A stretch of 64,000 nt of DNA from an uncultured Clostridia bacterium (GCA_934747385.1 CAKVGK010000001.1:186001-250000); one strand, 5' to 3'. Shown: positions 35,274 through 43,977, numbered from the stretch's first letter. A program made the numbers and translations. Notes: generated from the sequence alone by a model not told the origin.

Positions 35274-35905
35274 TACCATTTCCTCGCTATAGGTGTGTTA
35301 TTTTTTAATTTTCCATTTGGGAAAATCATATAACTTGAAACTCTTTTATAAGTACGACCTAATTTATTCTTTATTCCAGGTATTTCTATAAATAAGCTTA
35401 TATTAACACCCATCCTTGTATGTTCAAAAATTTCATAATTTCCTTCTGCATATGCTTTTTTACTTGCATTTATAATATTTTCAGTAAGAAGTTCTCTATC
35501 ATTTATAGAATATCCCCAAGCTTCAACTAATCCAGATTTATCTCTATAAACCCAATCAATCTTACCTTCAGGTATAATTATTGTTATATCTTGCATTTTA
35601 GGATTATTTATTGCATATTCTTTACAATGACATTTCGGGTGATATAATCCCCTAATAATATTTAATAATTTACTCGTAGGAAATAATGAATAATCCATTT
35701 TCTCCGGTTTCTTGAGTTTTTCGTTTTTGAACCAACATTTATTTACAGTTACACATTTCCAACAATGATTTCCTGTTTCATTTTCATCAACACCAAAATC
35801 ATATGAAAACCTCTCAATTGTAAAACGCGAAACCTTATCTTCAACTTTTATCCATTTACTAAAACTAGCATCAATTAAATCTTTATAACTATCAAGTATA
35901 CCCAT
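35273..35905 (-). CDS. Cys/His-rich protein, possible toxin of a toxin/immunity pair
   Basis: 210 residues, family not certain. A zinc-binding-like set HCWKC..C (about 45-55) and HPKCHC (about 87-92) precedes a C-terminal domain with DWVYRDKSGLVEAWG and a basic end (PIARKW). Such a small domain directly followed by a coupled acidic gene is typical of polymorphic toxin modules, but no secretion or trafficking domain is attached. ATG 35905 is preferred; an ATG 12 nt upstream abuts the AGGAG. Island cargo. Confidence 0.5.
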   Translation of the reverse strand: MGILDSYKDLIDASFSKWIKVEDKVSRFTIERFSYDFGVDENETGNHCWKCVTVNKCWFKNEKLKKPEKMDYSLFPTSKLLNIIRGLYHPKCHCKEYAINNPKMQDITIIIPEGKIDWVYRDKSGLVEAWGYSINDRELLTENIINASKKAYAEGNYEIFEHTRMGVNISLFIEIPGIKNKLGRTYKRVSSYMIFPNGKLKNNTPIARKW

Positions 35906-35976
35906 ATTATAACACATCTCCTAAATTTTTTAAAGATAATATCATATAGATTTTTAATTTAATCTAAAACATGTCA

Positions 35977-36005
35977 TTGACACACTTTTTAAAATATGGT
36001 ATATT
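35977..36005 (+). promoter_or_regulatory. Consensus promoter of orphan RNA
   Basis: TTGACA (35977-35982), 17 nt, TATATT (36000-36005). It reads toward the right tmRNA copy; no ORF follows. Confidence 0.8.
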
Positions 36006-36224
36006 TAAATCGTGGCCCGCTGTTTACAGCCACTTAAAAAAAGAATGGATTGCAAAGCAATCTGCTAAACCAGCACTTTGAGATTATTTCAAAAAAAGTG
36101 TAGCGGAACAGAACCACACAAAAGTGTGGTTGTACCACTCTTGAAAAGTGTTATTTCAGTGCAAATCTGAAACAAGGGACAAATTTTTATACAGAGCAAT
36201 TATTTTCGATGGACGTTTAACTTG

Positions 36225-36282
36225 CTCCACCAAAATGTCAAAATTTAAAAAAAGCAGTTAGACAATTCTAACTACTTTTTTT
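36225..36282. repeat. Duplicated tmRNA 3' end, right copy
   Basis: Second copy of 34881-34936, starting at CTCCACCA and running through the same hairpin (one extra A and one extra T). The sequence just left of it has no tmRNA T-arm, so this is a 3' fragment. Confidence 0.85.
36248..36282. terminator. Bidirectional terminator, right tmRNA copy
   Basis: Same CAGTTAG / CTAACTA hairpin; ends the orphan RNA on plus and the DUF1848 gene (stop at 36281) on minus. Confidence 0.85.
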
Positions 36283-37219
36283 AATTATATTCAAATTCCA
36301 ATTCGGTTTTTCTATCATAAATCTCGCCAGAAAGATTGTCCAACATACTTTTTGGTGTGCCTTTTCTTGCGTAACAATAATTACAACCATGCTTGCATGT
36401 GTCGTATCTTCCAATATCAATTGCTGGCATACAATTGCAATATTTACGTTGTCCATCAATTTTGTTGTTTTTTCTTTTAACTTTAATATTGTCCTCATTA
36501 AACCTTTCAGTTAACAAATCTTCAAAAATTTCACCATCTATGCATTTGCTTGGAACAATTTCATATTTAGACCAATTTCCACTTTCGGCACATGCCTCAA
36601 TTTGAATTTTATGTGTTTTGGCCATTTGTGAAAATTTAGATAAAAGTTCATTTTTTTGCTGTTCATTTGGTGCAAAAACTTCATTCGAGCACCCTTTATA
36701 ACTCTGTATAACAAAACTGATTTTACAATGCTTAGTGTAGCCATCTAATTCTTTACAAAGATTAGCAAAATTTTCAATATGCCAAGCCACATTTATATCT
36801 TTTGTTAACAATATAGGATCATATCTCCATATAACAGGGCAATGCTTCGAAAGCTCTTTGAAACTGTTAATTCTATCTGCAATAGATGGCAAATTAGCCT
36901 CAATAACTTCTGGATAGGCATTCAAAGTATAAAGAAAGTAATATCTATAATCTTTAAGTTTGTCTAATTGGCTTAACATAGGTTTGGGATTTTTTGTCCA
37001 AAAGACGATTCCTTCAACATTCCCTTCCATTTCAACCTTGTTTTCACCAAAAAAGTTTGTTTCAATGTTTTTTACTTTTAAAGGTTCAAGTTTAATCCTT
37101 GCAATTTTATTTGGATTTATTGGATTAGGCACCAAAACAAAACCTTGCTTTAATTGTGCAAAAAACCAATTCGAATAAAACGCAGGTATATCTGTTCTTC
37201 TTGAAACACTTAAAATCAT
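36281..37219 (-). CDS. DUF1848 family protein
   Basis: 312 residues. Opens with SVSRRTDIPAFYS, the DUF1848 start, and contains GIVFWTKNP and VIWRYDPI; ends with Cys motifs CNCMP and CKHGCNYCYA, the latter like a radical-SAM-type CX3CX2C cluster at an unusual C-terminal site. Function unknown; iron-sulfur binding is inferred. GGAG 7 nt before the ATG. Start overlaps the end of an upstream open frame (TAATG). Probably the original neighbour of ssrA before the island inserted. Confidence 0.85.
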   Translation of the reverse strand: MILSVSRRTDIPAFYSNWFFAQLKQGFVLVPNPINPNKIARIKLEPLKVKNIETNFFGENKVEMEGNVEGIVFWTKNPKPMLSQLDKLKDYRYYFLYTLNAYPEVIEANLPSIADRINSFKELSKHCPVIWRYDPILLTKDINVAWHIENFANLCKELDGYTKHCKISFVIQSYKGCSNEVFAPNEQQKNELLSKFSQMAKTHKIQIEACAESGNWSKYEIVPSKCIDGEIFEDLLTERFNEDNIKVKRKNNKIDGQRKYCNCMPAIDIGRYDTCKHGCNYCYARKGTPKSMLDNLSGEIYDRKTELEFEYN

Positions 37220-37440
37220 TATCTCGCTCCGTGAATTATTATACCTCGCCCTTCCAAAATGTCAAACTTTTCAAAACGAAAGTGTTTTTTTAGTTTTGCG
37301 ATAAGATTGTCAATAAATTCTTGTTCTTCTTTAGGCATATGATAATTACTATTTATTGTAAAATCACAAACAATGTAAAAATCATCTTGATTCCTATTGG
37401 CATTAACAACAATATTTGCAATGGAAAAACATGCTGTGAC
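37219..37440 (-). pseudogene. Probable gene remnant upstream of DUF1848 gene
   Basis: An open frame of about 73 codons ends as TAATG over the DUF1848 start. Its last part (MPKEEQEFIDNL ... FDILEGRG) has convincing low-GC codon use, but there is no start codon before an internal ATG near residue 35. Most likely the 3' end of a lost coupled gene. Nothing else lies in 37220-37505 on this strand. Confidence 0.35.
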
Positions 37441-37497
37441 TTAATGCAAAAATACTTTGAAAATGGCATGTATTTGGGCAAAGTTGAGAAAGCTTAA
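37339..37497 (+). CDS. Possible 52-aa Cys-containing peptide
   Basis: ATG to TAA on the plus strand, overlapping the minus remnant. Contains ICNGKTCCDLMQKYF and a charged end GKVEKA; only a weak AGG precedes it. One of the two overlapping frames is probably a shadow. Confidence 0.25.
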   Translation: MIITIYCKITNNVKIILIPIGINNNICNGKTCCDLMQKYFENGMYLGKVEKA

Positions 37498-37505
37498 AAA
37501 TAAAA

Positions 37506-37952
37506 TTAATTGTTTCTTAAATCCTTTTCAATTTGGCGATTTTTGAGTGTTTCACGTTTGTCCGCAACTTTTTTGCCGCGTGCAACCGCCAACTCGATTT
37601 TCAAGTTGCTGCCAACAAAATATGCCTTGGTTGGAACAAGAGTTAAATGCTCTTGCTCTATTTTTTTCTTAATTTTTTCAATTTCCAGTTTGTGCAACAA
37701 CAATTTGCGGTCACGGCGGGTTGAATCCCCAAACCTGCCAGCATCAAAACTATTTGAATACTCTTTTATATAACTATTACGCAAAAAACACTCATCGTCC
37801 TTGATGAATCCATAACAATCCACCAATGAAAGATGACCAGCACGAACCGACTTAATTTCATCGCCTGTCAGCACAATTCCTGCCTCGTAAGTTTCAAGCA
37901 AACTGTATTCATATTTTGCGCACCTGTTTTCCGCCACCAATTTTTTATCCAT
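37506..37952 (-). CDS. smpB: SsrA-binding protein SmpB
   Basis: Delivers tmRNA to stalled ribosomes. 148 residues, full length: N-terminal YEYSLLETYEAGIVLTGDEIKS, SLVDCYG, and the basic C-terminal tail GKKVADKRETLKNR. Directly downstream of rnr and 2.6 kb from ssrA. Promoter TTGCTT-17-TATAAT ends 6 nt before the ATG and there is no ribosome site, so the mRNA is predicted to be leaderless. Own promoter although close to rnr. Confidence 0.96.
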   Translation of the reverse strand: MDKKLVAENRCAKYEYSLLETYEAGIVLTGDEIKSVRAGHLSLVDCYGFIKDDECFLRNSYIKEYSNSFDAGRFGDSTRRDRKLLLHKLEIEKIKKKIEQEHLTLVPTKAYFVGSNLKIELAVARGKKVADKRETLKNRQIEKDLRNN

Positions 37953-37958
37953 GGGTTC

Positions 37959-37987
37959 ATTATATCACAAACAAAACAAAAAAGCAA
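37959..37987 (-). promoter_or_regulatory. Promoter of leaderless smpB
   Basis: TTGCTT (37982-37987), 17 nt, TATAAT (37959-37964), 6 nt, ATG at 37952. Sits in the 42-nt gap after rnr. Confidence 0.72.
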
Positions 37988-37994
37988 AGGCAAT

Positions 37995-40232
37995 TTACCT
38001 TTTGCCCCTGCTTGTTTTTTTAGAGGATTTTGTATATTTCCTTGTGCTTGCTTTGTTCTTCCCTCGTGAATTGCGTTTGTTTTCAAGTTTATTGTTCTTT
38101 TTTGCGGACTTGTTCACAACAAAAGCCCCCAATTTTTCAGTTGTGTTTGCCAAAACAAAGTCAATTTGACGCAATTGTGTGTTTGAATTTGCAACCAAAA
38201 CTTCAAGTTTGTCGCCAATCTTAAATCTATGTGTTTGTCCGTTCAAACTTAGGCTTGTGTCCTCATATTCATAGTTATCCATTGGCAGGTCTTCAGCCTT
38301 AACAAGCCCTTCAACGCCATTGTCAAGTTCCACAAACACGCCAAACTCCTGCACTCCAGAAATTGTGCCAACAAATTTTTCGCCCAAAAATTTTTGCATA
38401 TATAACGCTTTCTTGTAATCATCAACCTCGCGCTCTGCCTCGTCGGCATTTTTCTCTGTCATGCTGGACTGCTCACTTGCTCTCTCCACAATTGGCACAT
38501 ATTTCCTTTTCAATTCGTCAAGCGGAACCCCATTGATAAACTGTTTGATTATTCTGTGAATCATAAGGTCAGGATATCGCCTAATTGGGCTTGTAAAATG
38601 GCAATAAAATTCGCTTGCCAAACCAAAATGTCCCAAGCATTGAGGTGCATATCTCGCTTTCATCATGCTGCGAAGCATTAACTTCATCATTGTCTGCTCA
38701 GCAGGTAAACCTGCAATTTTTTTGGTTATAGCTTGAAATGCCATTGGTTTTTCGCCATCTTGTTCCAAATTGTTTGCCACACCCATGCCGTTTAAAAGTT
38801 CAGTTATTCTAGTAAGTTTGTCCGCATCTGGCTTTTCATGAACACGATAAATAAATGGCAATTTCTTTTCAAAATATGTTTTTGCAACACACTCGTTTGC
38901 CAAAACCATTAAACTCTCAATAATTTCATGAGATTCATCTTGCAGCCTTTTTTCAATGCTAACAATTTCGCCAGCCTCATTTTCCAAAATGTATGGCTCA
39001 GGCAAATTAAAACGAATTTCACCGCGCTTCTCACGAATTTTTTTAAGTTTGGCTGAAATTTCCTGATAAGTCAAAATGTCTTTGTAAACGTCTGCATATT
39101 TTTCAATCAAAAGTTGGTCGCCTGCCAAAATGTTCGTCACTTCAGTGTAGGTCATGCGGTGGCTTGAACAAATCATGCCTTCTTGCACTTTTGAATTGAG
39201 AACATTTGCATCTTTGTCCAGCAAAATTTCAACAGAAAGTGTAAGTCTATTAACCCCTTCATTGAGTGAACAAATGCCGTTTGAAAGTTCTTTTGGCAGC
39301 ATAGGAATAACCTGATTTGAAAAATACACGCTCGTTCCGCGCTCGTAAGCTGTTTTATCCAGTGCTGAATTTTCCACCACATAATTGCTAACATCAGCGA
39401 TGTGAACAAACAATTTGTATCCATTTTCCAACCTTTCAACCGATAAAGCGTCGTCAAAATCCCTTGCGTCTTCACCATCAATTGTTATCACTTTGTGCTT
39501 TGTGAAATCGGTGCGCTTTTTAAAATCTTTCAAATTTACTACTTGACTAATGCTTTTTGCTTCGTTCAAAGTTTTAGCGTCGAATTTATCAACCAAATTA
39601 AACGAACGAATAATTGACAATTGCTCTGCTTTTGGCTGATTTGCCTTGCCCAAAATTTCAACAATTTTGCCATGAGCAACGTTTGTTCCAATAGAATTTA
39701 TGTCCAATTCCACCCAAACTTTTTGATTGTTTTGAGCATTAAGTGAATTACCTTTAAAAATTCTTATTTGAGGCAATCTTGGGTCATCTGGGAACACAAC
39801 GTCTTTAGACTTGCCAGTAATAAAAGTGCCAACCACATGAGTTGTGTTTCTAATCAACGCTTTAACAACTCTTGCTTCAATGTCTTGCTCTGTTTTGTGG
39901 TTTGTAATCTCCACCAAGCATAGATCGCCATCAAAAGCGCCATTAATTGCGGAAGCAGGGATAAAAAAGTCTGGCATGTTTTCCACTTTAACAAATCCAT
40001 AGCCTTTTTTATTCACAGAAAGAATTCCTTTATAAAAACCTCTATCAAGTGAAATGGAAATCTTACCTTTTTCGTCCAAATATAAGTCTCCATTTTTTAT
40101 CAATTCAAGAATGTTATTTTTAATATCAATTCCTGCATCACCAGTTAACGCAGCAAGTTTTTTTGTCAATCCATCAACACTTGAATAACTGAGTTTATTT
40201 TTCCTTATCAAATCAATTAAATTTAAAACCAT
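37995..40232 (-). CDS. rnr: Ribonuclease R
   Basis: 3'-5' exoribonuclease that degrades structured RNA and acts with tmRNA in mRNA decay. 745 residues: N-terminal winged helix and cold-shock domains (to about 200), RNB catalytic domain with TIDGEDARDFDDALS (about 250), HFTSPIRRYPDL (about 525), then S1 domain (about 625-705) and Lys/Arg/Ser-rich tail. A TTG two codons upstream is possible. No ribosome site; TTTGAG-17-TAAAAT ends 7 nt before the ATG. Confidence 0.95.
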   Translation of the reverse strand: MVLNLIDLIRKNKLSYSSVDGLTKKLAALTGDAGIDIKNNILELIKNGDLYLDEKGKISISLDRGFYKGILSVNKKGYGFVKVENMPDFFIPASAINGAFDGDLCLVEITNHKTEQDIEARVVKALIRNTTHVVGTFITGKSKDVVFPDDPRLPQIRIFKGNSLNAQNNQKVWVELDINSIGTNVAHGKIVEILGKANQPKAEQLSIIRSFNLVDKFDAKTLNEAKSISQVVNLKDFKKRTDFTKHKVITIDGEDARDFDDALSVERLENGYKLFVHIADVSNYVVENSALDKTAYERGTSVYFSNQVIPMLPKELSNGICSLNEGVNRLTLSVEILLDKDANVLNSKVQEGMICSSHRMTYTEVTNILAGDQLLIEKYADVYKDILTYQEISAKLKKIREKRGEIRFNLPEPYILENEAGEIVSIEKRLQDESHEIIESLMVLANECVAKTYFEKKLPFIYRVHEKPDADKLTRITELLNGMGVANNLEQDGEKPMAFQAITKKIAGLPAEQTMMKLMLRSMMKARYAPQCLGHFGLASEFYCHFTSPIRRYPDLMIHRIIKQFINGVPLDELKRKYVPIVERASEQSSMTEKNADEAEREVDDYKKALYMQKFLGEKFVGTISGVQEFGVFVELDNGVEGLVKAEDLPMDNYEYEDTSLSLNGQTHRFKIGDKLEVLVANSNTQLRQIDFVLANTTEKLGAFVVNKSAKKNNKLENKRNSRGKNKASTRKYTKSSKKTSRGKR

Positions 40233-40239
40233 ATACAAT

Positions 40240-40268
40240 ATTTTAACAAATTATATTCAAATCTCAAA
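40240..40268 (-). promoter_or_regulatory. Promoter of rnr, likely leaderless
   Basis: TTTGAG (40263-40268), 17 nt, TAAAAT (40240-40245), 7 nt to ATG 40232. Weaker than the smpB case. Confidence 0.45.
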
Positions 40269-40323
40269 ATAATTTGTCAGTTGCCCTCAAAATTGTTTTG
40301 CTACCAAGCATAAATTTAAGCGT

Positions 40324-40351
40324 AAAAAAAGGCCTTTGTAGACCTTTTTGT
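40324..40351 (-). terminator. Terminator of secG
   Basis: AAAAAAAGG / CCTTTTTG hairpin with inner GCCTTTGTAGA, directly after the secG stop. Confidence 0.65.
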
Positions 40352-40352
40352 T

Positions 40353-40655
40353 TTAAAACATTGTTGGAATTTTAACCAATAAGCAATATACAATGATGAA
40401 GAATGTAATTATGCCAACAATAACGTAAGCAAGTTTTGTGATTCTTCCTTCACGTGAGCCGCCTTTGTTTTGAGCATAATAACTATCTTGATTGCCAGTT
40501 ATAACATTGCCATTGTCGCCATCGCCAGTGATTTGCATAAACACCAAAACAATGAGTGCCAAAGCAAGCAAAGCCAAAATAACCAAACAAATGCTTTGAA
40601 GCACAGGGAATGATTTTGAAATCCATTGTGGCACTGTTCCTAAAATATAACTCAT
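40353..40655 (-). CDS. secG: Preprotein translocase subunit SecG
   Basis: 100 residues, somewhat longer than the usual 75. Two transmembrane helices (about 17-41 and 74-96) separated by a Gly/Asn/Asp-rich loop, the SecG arrangement; the first helix ends LIVLVFMQ. Partner of SecY, which is in this window at 60.2 kb. GGAGG 5 nt before the ATG. Placed near rnr and smpB as in many Firmicutes. Confidence 0.85.
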   Translation of the reverse strand: MSYILGTVPQWISKSFPVLQSICLVILALLALALIVLVFMQITGDGDNGNVITGNQDSYYAQNKGGSREGRITKLAYVIVGIITFFIIVYCLLVKIPTMF

Positions 40656-40791
40656 AAATCCTCCAAATAAACCTCTTTGTTAATGACAACAAAACATGCA
40701 TTTCACAAAGAAAATAATATACAAATTGCTTTTGTATTATAACACACAGGCGCCAAGTTGACAAGCAAAATACAAAATTTAACCAATCAAA

Positions 40792-41013
40792 TTAATGCCT
40801 AATATAGGTCAAATAAATTAAAAATGCAAACAATATTATTGCAAGCACAAGCAAACCAGCTTTTTCAATTGTTTTTTGAGTGCCGTTGTGAGCCTTGAAA
40901 AAATTCATAATCGACAACAAACCGCCCGCCAAAAGGAGCAACCATATTGTTGCAAACCATATTGATGGCATTTGTTGAAAAAAGTTAACCACTTGAAAAT
41001 ATGCTGCTTTCAT
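40792..41013 (-). CDS. Small two-helix membrane protein
   Basis: 73 residues, transmembrane helices about 16-38 and 52-70 joined by a short polar loop. Not recognised. AAGGA 8 nt before the ATG. Between secG and gpmI, same strand. Confidence 0.6.
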   Translation of the reverse strand: MKAAYFQVVNFFQQMPSIWFATIWLLLLAGGLLSIMNFFKAHNGTQKTIEKAGLLVLAIILFAFLIYLTYIRH

Positions 41014-41081
41014 TTAATTTTTCCTTGTTTTTATTCTAGCAAACAATAATCATTTTGTCAATGAATAATCCTCAAAACGAA

Positions 41082-42560
41082 CTATCTTTTTAACAAACTT
41101 GACCCCTCAAAACTTGCATTAGGTTCAAGTTCCATAAGTTCCAGAAATGTTGGAGCCACGTCTTTAAGCCCTCCTTGTGGTTTAAGTTTGTGGGCAACAT
41201 TGTCAACAACTGCAAACATAACCTTGTTAAAAGTGTGTGCAAAGTGAGGCTCACCGTTAGGGTATCTCATCTGTTCACTGTTGCCATGATCGGCAGTAAT
41301 CACAACAAAATATCCACATTTTTTTGCCATTTCCACAATATTTTTAATACAGCCGTCCAAAAATTCGAGTGATTTGATAACCGCCCCATAATCGCCAGTA
41401 TGTCCAATCATGTCTGGGTTTGAAAAGTTCACAATAATTGCGTCGTAACCATCTTTAATTGCTTCAATGGTCTGTTCTGTGATTTTCCCTGCCTGCATAA
41501 TTGGCGTTTTGTTAAACTTGTCCACTTTTATTGTTGGAACATGGATTCTATCCTCTCCAACAAAGGGCTGTTCTGCACCGCCATTTAAAAAGTAAGTCAC
41601 ATGTGCATATTTTGTTGATTCACTGATTTTAACCTGTTTCAAGCCTAAACTTGACAAATATTCGCTCAATGTGTTTTTAACAATGGTTTTTGGATAGAAT
41701 ACAACCGTTTTTGCTGTTGCCACGTCTGCCATTGTTGCAATCTTTGCTGGTTTTTGTGCCATAAGTTTGACAATTTCACGCAATCTATCTTCCCTAAAAT
41801 TGAAAAACACCAAATAATCGTTTTCGCTCAAATAAAAATTTTCATTTGTTTTAATATGCTTTGGAACAATATATTCATCTGTGTTCCCTGCCTTATGCTG
41901 AGCGGTCAAATAGTTTTCAATCTCGCTTGGTTCAATTGCATTTTGTTGCTGTTCAAACATGGCATTAATTGCTGTTTGAACGCGGTCATAGTTACCCTCT
42001 CTGTCCATTGCGTACCAGCGGCCACCGATGCTTGCTATTTCGCAATTTTGTGTGTTTTTAACATTTTCTTTAACCTGTTTAATATATTTTAAACTATCTG
42101 CGCTGCCGCAATCTCTTCCGTCAGTTATCATGTGAAGATATATGTGCTTTGCTTTTTTGTTAAAAATCTTCATCAACTCAAAGCAGTAATTTATGTCACT
42201 GTGAATGTTTTTGTCACTCATCAAACCAATCAAATGTAAATCTCCGCCGCTAGATGAAACAAAATCTGCAACTTGCTTAATTTTGGCATTTTCTGCAAAT
42301 TTTCCGTTTAAAATCTGGTCATGAATAAGTTTTGTTGTTGAAGGCACAACTCTGCCAGCGCCAATTGTTAAATGTCCAACTTCACTTCCGCCCATTTCTC
42401 CTGAAAAAAGCCCAACAGCCTCGCCGTCTGTTTTTAGCAAACTGATATTATTCTTTAAACTATCTAAAAATGGAGTTTTAGCATTAATAACAGCGTTAAA
42501 CTTGTCTGGTTTACCCTCGCCGTAGCCATCTAAAATTATCAAAATTCCCTTTTTGGACAT
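41082..42560 (-). CDS. gpmI: 2,3-bisphosphoglycerate-independent phosphoglycerate mutase
   Basis: Converts 3- to 2-phosphoglycerate, metal dependent. Metal motif ILDGYGEG at the N-terminus, catalytic Ser59 in GGSEVGH, and TADHGNSEQM plus HTFNKV near the C-terminus. 492 residues, family length. A frame extension to a TTG at 42578 is ignored because AAAGGGG sits 6 nt before ATG 42560. Follows pgk, separated by a hairpin. Confidence 0.95.
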   Translation of the reverse strand: MSKKGILIILDGYGEGKPDKFNAVINAKTPFLDSLKNNISLLKTDGEAVGLFSGEMGGSEVGHLTIGAGRVVPSTTKLIHDQILNGKFAENAKIKQVADFVSSSGGDLHLIGLMSDKNIHSDINYCFELMKIFNKKAKHIYLHMITDGRDCGSADSLKYIKQVKENVKNTQNCEIASIGGRWYAMDREGNYDRVQTAINAMFEQQQNAIEPSEIENYLTAQHKAGNTDEYIVPKHIKTNENFYLSENDYLVFFNFREDRLREIVKLMAQKPAKIATMADVATAKTVVFYPKTIVKNTLSEYLSSLGLKQVKISESTKYAHVTYFLNGGAEQPFVGEDRIHVPTIKVDKFNKTPIMQAGKITEQTIEAIKDGYDAIIVNFSNPDMIGHTGDYGAVIKSLEFLDGCIKNIVEMAKKCGYFVVITADHGNSEQMRYPNGEPHFAHTFNKVMFAVVDNVAHKLKPQGGLKDVAPTFLELMELEPNASFEGSSLLKR

Positions 42561-42626
42561 ATCATCCCCTTTTAACAATTAATTATATTGATAGTGTTTG
42601 AAAAAGTAAAGTTTTTATAGCACAAA

Positions 42627-42681
42627 AATAGGGCAATTACCAAGCAACCCTTGCGAGCCACTTTATAACCATTGCCCTATT
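42627..42681 (-). terminator. Large-loop hairpin between pgk and gpmI
   Basis: Perfect 11-bp stem AATAGGGCAAT / ATTGCCCTATT around a 33-nt loop; on minus it is followed by TTTTTG. It could end or attenuate pgk transcripts before gpmI. Confidence 0.65.
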
Positions 42682-42683
42682 AA

Positions 42684-43865
42684 TTAAACATTACCGATAA
42701 TTTCAATGCAAGGCAGTTTTTTGCCCTGTAACAAAGTTAAACTTGCCCCGCCACCAGTTGATAAGTGAGAAATTTTCTTTGAATAGCCCAAAGAACTTAT
42801 TGCCGCAATGCTATCTCCGCCACCGACGAGAGATACAGCACTGCTTTTTGCCACATATTTTGCAACCTTGTTTGTGCCCTTGCGGAATGGAGCATATTCA
42901 TAAACACCCAGAGGACCGTTCCAAACAATGGTTTTTGCCTTTTTAATGGCTTTTTTGAACATTTTAATGGTTTTCGGACCAATGTCCATGCCTTGATATG
43001 TTTCATCAAAGAAGCCGCTCACAAAGCGCTTGCAAACAGCGTCTTCACTAAATTCTTTTGCACCAATATTGTCAATTGGAAGAATGATTTTAACACCTTT
43101 TTCTTTGGCTTCGTCTAAGATTTCTTTAGCCAAATCTATTTTTGAATTATCCACAATGGAATTGCCCACCGCTCCGCCAATAGACTTAACAAATGTGTAT
43201 GCCATGCCTCCGCCAATCAAAATTGTGTCTGCCACGTCAAGCAAGTTTTCAACAACAGGCAACTTGTCTGCCACTTTTGCGCCACCCAAAATTGCAACAA
43301 AAGGGTGAGCTGGGTTTGTCATAACCTTGTGAAACATTTCCAATTCGTGTTCAACCAAAAAGCCAATAGCGTTTGGCAAAAGGCGAGAAACTCCATAAGT
43401 TGAAGCATGTTTGCGGTGTGCTGTTGCAAAAGCCTCAAAAACGTAAACGTCTGCAAGTTCAGCCAATCTTTCAGCCAATTCTGGTGAATTCTTTTCTTCC
43501 TCAGGGTAAAAGCGAATGTTTTCCAACATTAACACATCACCCTCGTGCATTTTGTCAATCATTTCCTTTGTGCTGTCTGCATACACGTCTTCAGCAAAAG
43601 AAACTGGCCTGTCCAGCAATTTGCTGAGCCTTGACAAAATTGGACGAAGCGAAAGTTTGCTGTCCACTTGACCATTTGGTCTGCCAAGGTGAGAACAAAT
43701 GATGATTTTTGCATTATGCTCCAACAAATAATTGATTGTTGGCAAAGTTGCCACAATGCGCTCATCATCAACAATTTTAAGGTCGGCATTAATTGGGACG
43801 TTATAGTCCACTCTTAACAAAACACGTTTGTTGGTAACATCAATATCTCTAATGGTCTTTTTCAT
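42684..43865 (-). CDS. pgk: Phosphoglycerate kinase
   Basis: Makes ATP from 1,3-bisphosphoglycerate. 393 residues, standard length. Motifs: LLRVDYNVP, SHLGRPNG, AFATAHRKHAS (HRxHAS), LGGAKVADK, GPLGVYEY, and GGGDSIAAI near the end. GGAG 5 nt before the ATG; promoter about 85 nt upstream. No gapA next to it. Confidence 0.97.
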   Translation of the reverse strand: MKKTIRDIDVTNKRVLLRVDYNVPINADLKIVDDERIVATLPTINYLLEHNAKIIICSHLGRPNGQVDSKLSLRPILSRLSKLLDRPVSFAEDVYADSTKEMIDKMHEGDVLMLENIRFYPEEEKNSPELAERLAELADVYVFEAFATAHRKHASTYGVSRLLPNAIGFLVEHELEMFHKVMTNPAHPFVAILGGAKVADKLPVVENLLDVADTILIGGGMAYTFVKSIGGAVGNSIVDNSKIDLAKEILDEAKEKGVKIILPIDNIGAKEFSEDAVCKRFVSGFFDETYQGMDIGPKTIKMFKKAIKKAKTIVWNGPLGVYEYAPFRKGTNKVAKYVAKSSAVSLVGGGDSIAAISSLGYSKKISHLSTGGGASLTLLQGKKLPCIEIIGNV

Positions 43866-43949
43866 TTCAACTCCAAGAATTATGATTTCGTTCTTGCTTT
43901 GGTGAATTTAAAATGACAATAATACAATCCACCCATATTACATACACAT

Positions 43950-43977
43950 ATAATAACACATAGAAAAATAAATTCAA
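43950..43977 (-). promoter_or_regulatory. Promoter of pgk
   Basis: TTGAAT (43972-43977), 16 nt, TATTAT (43950-43955). The rest of the 366-nt gap (43866-44232) is AT-rich with no gene; only the terminator at 44202 is recognisable. Confidence 0.55.

Larger units (their letters stand above)
36012..36282 (+). ncRNA. Orphan structured RNA in the tmRNA island
   Basis: Starts at the predicted initiation base and ends in a terminator. No coding frame of note. Stems: GTGG/CCAC with CTGT/ACAG (36012-36033); GATTGC/GCAATC (about 36048-36062); ACCACAC/GTGTGGT (about 36112-36131); TTTCAG/CTGAAA around TGCAAAT (about 36152-36172), the loop resembling the tmRNA T-loop. The last 58 nt copy the tmRNA 3' end including ACCA. 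Not matched to a known RNA family by eye. Could serve the island (regulation, decoy) or be a relic. Confidence 0.55.

Noticed and set aside
36012..36282. Second tmRNA or split tRNA
   Set aside because: The 5' end cannot pair with the GCTCCACCA tail and no tag frame or complete tRNA-like domain is present.
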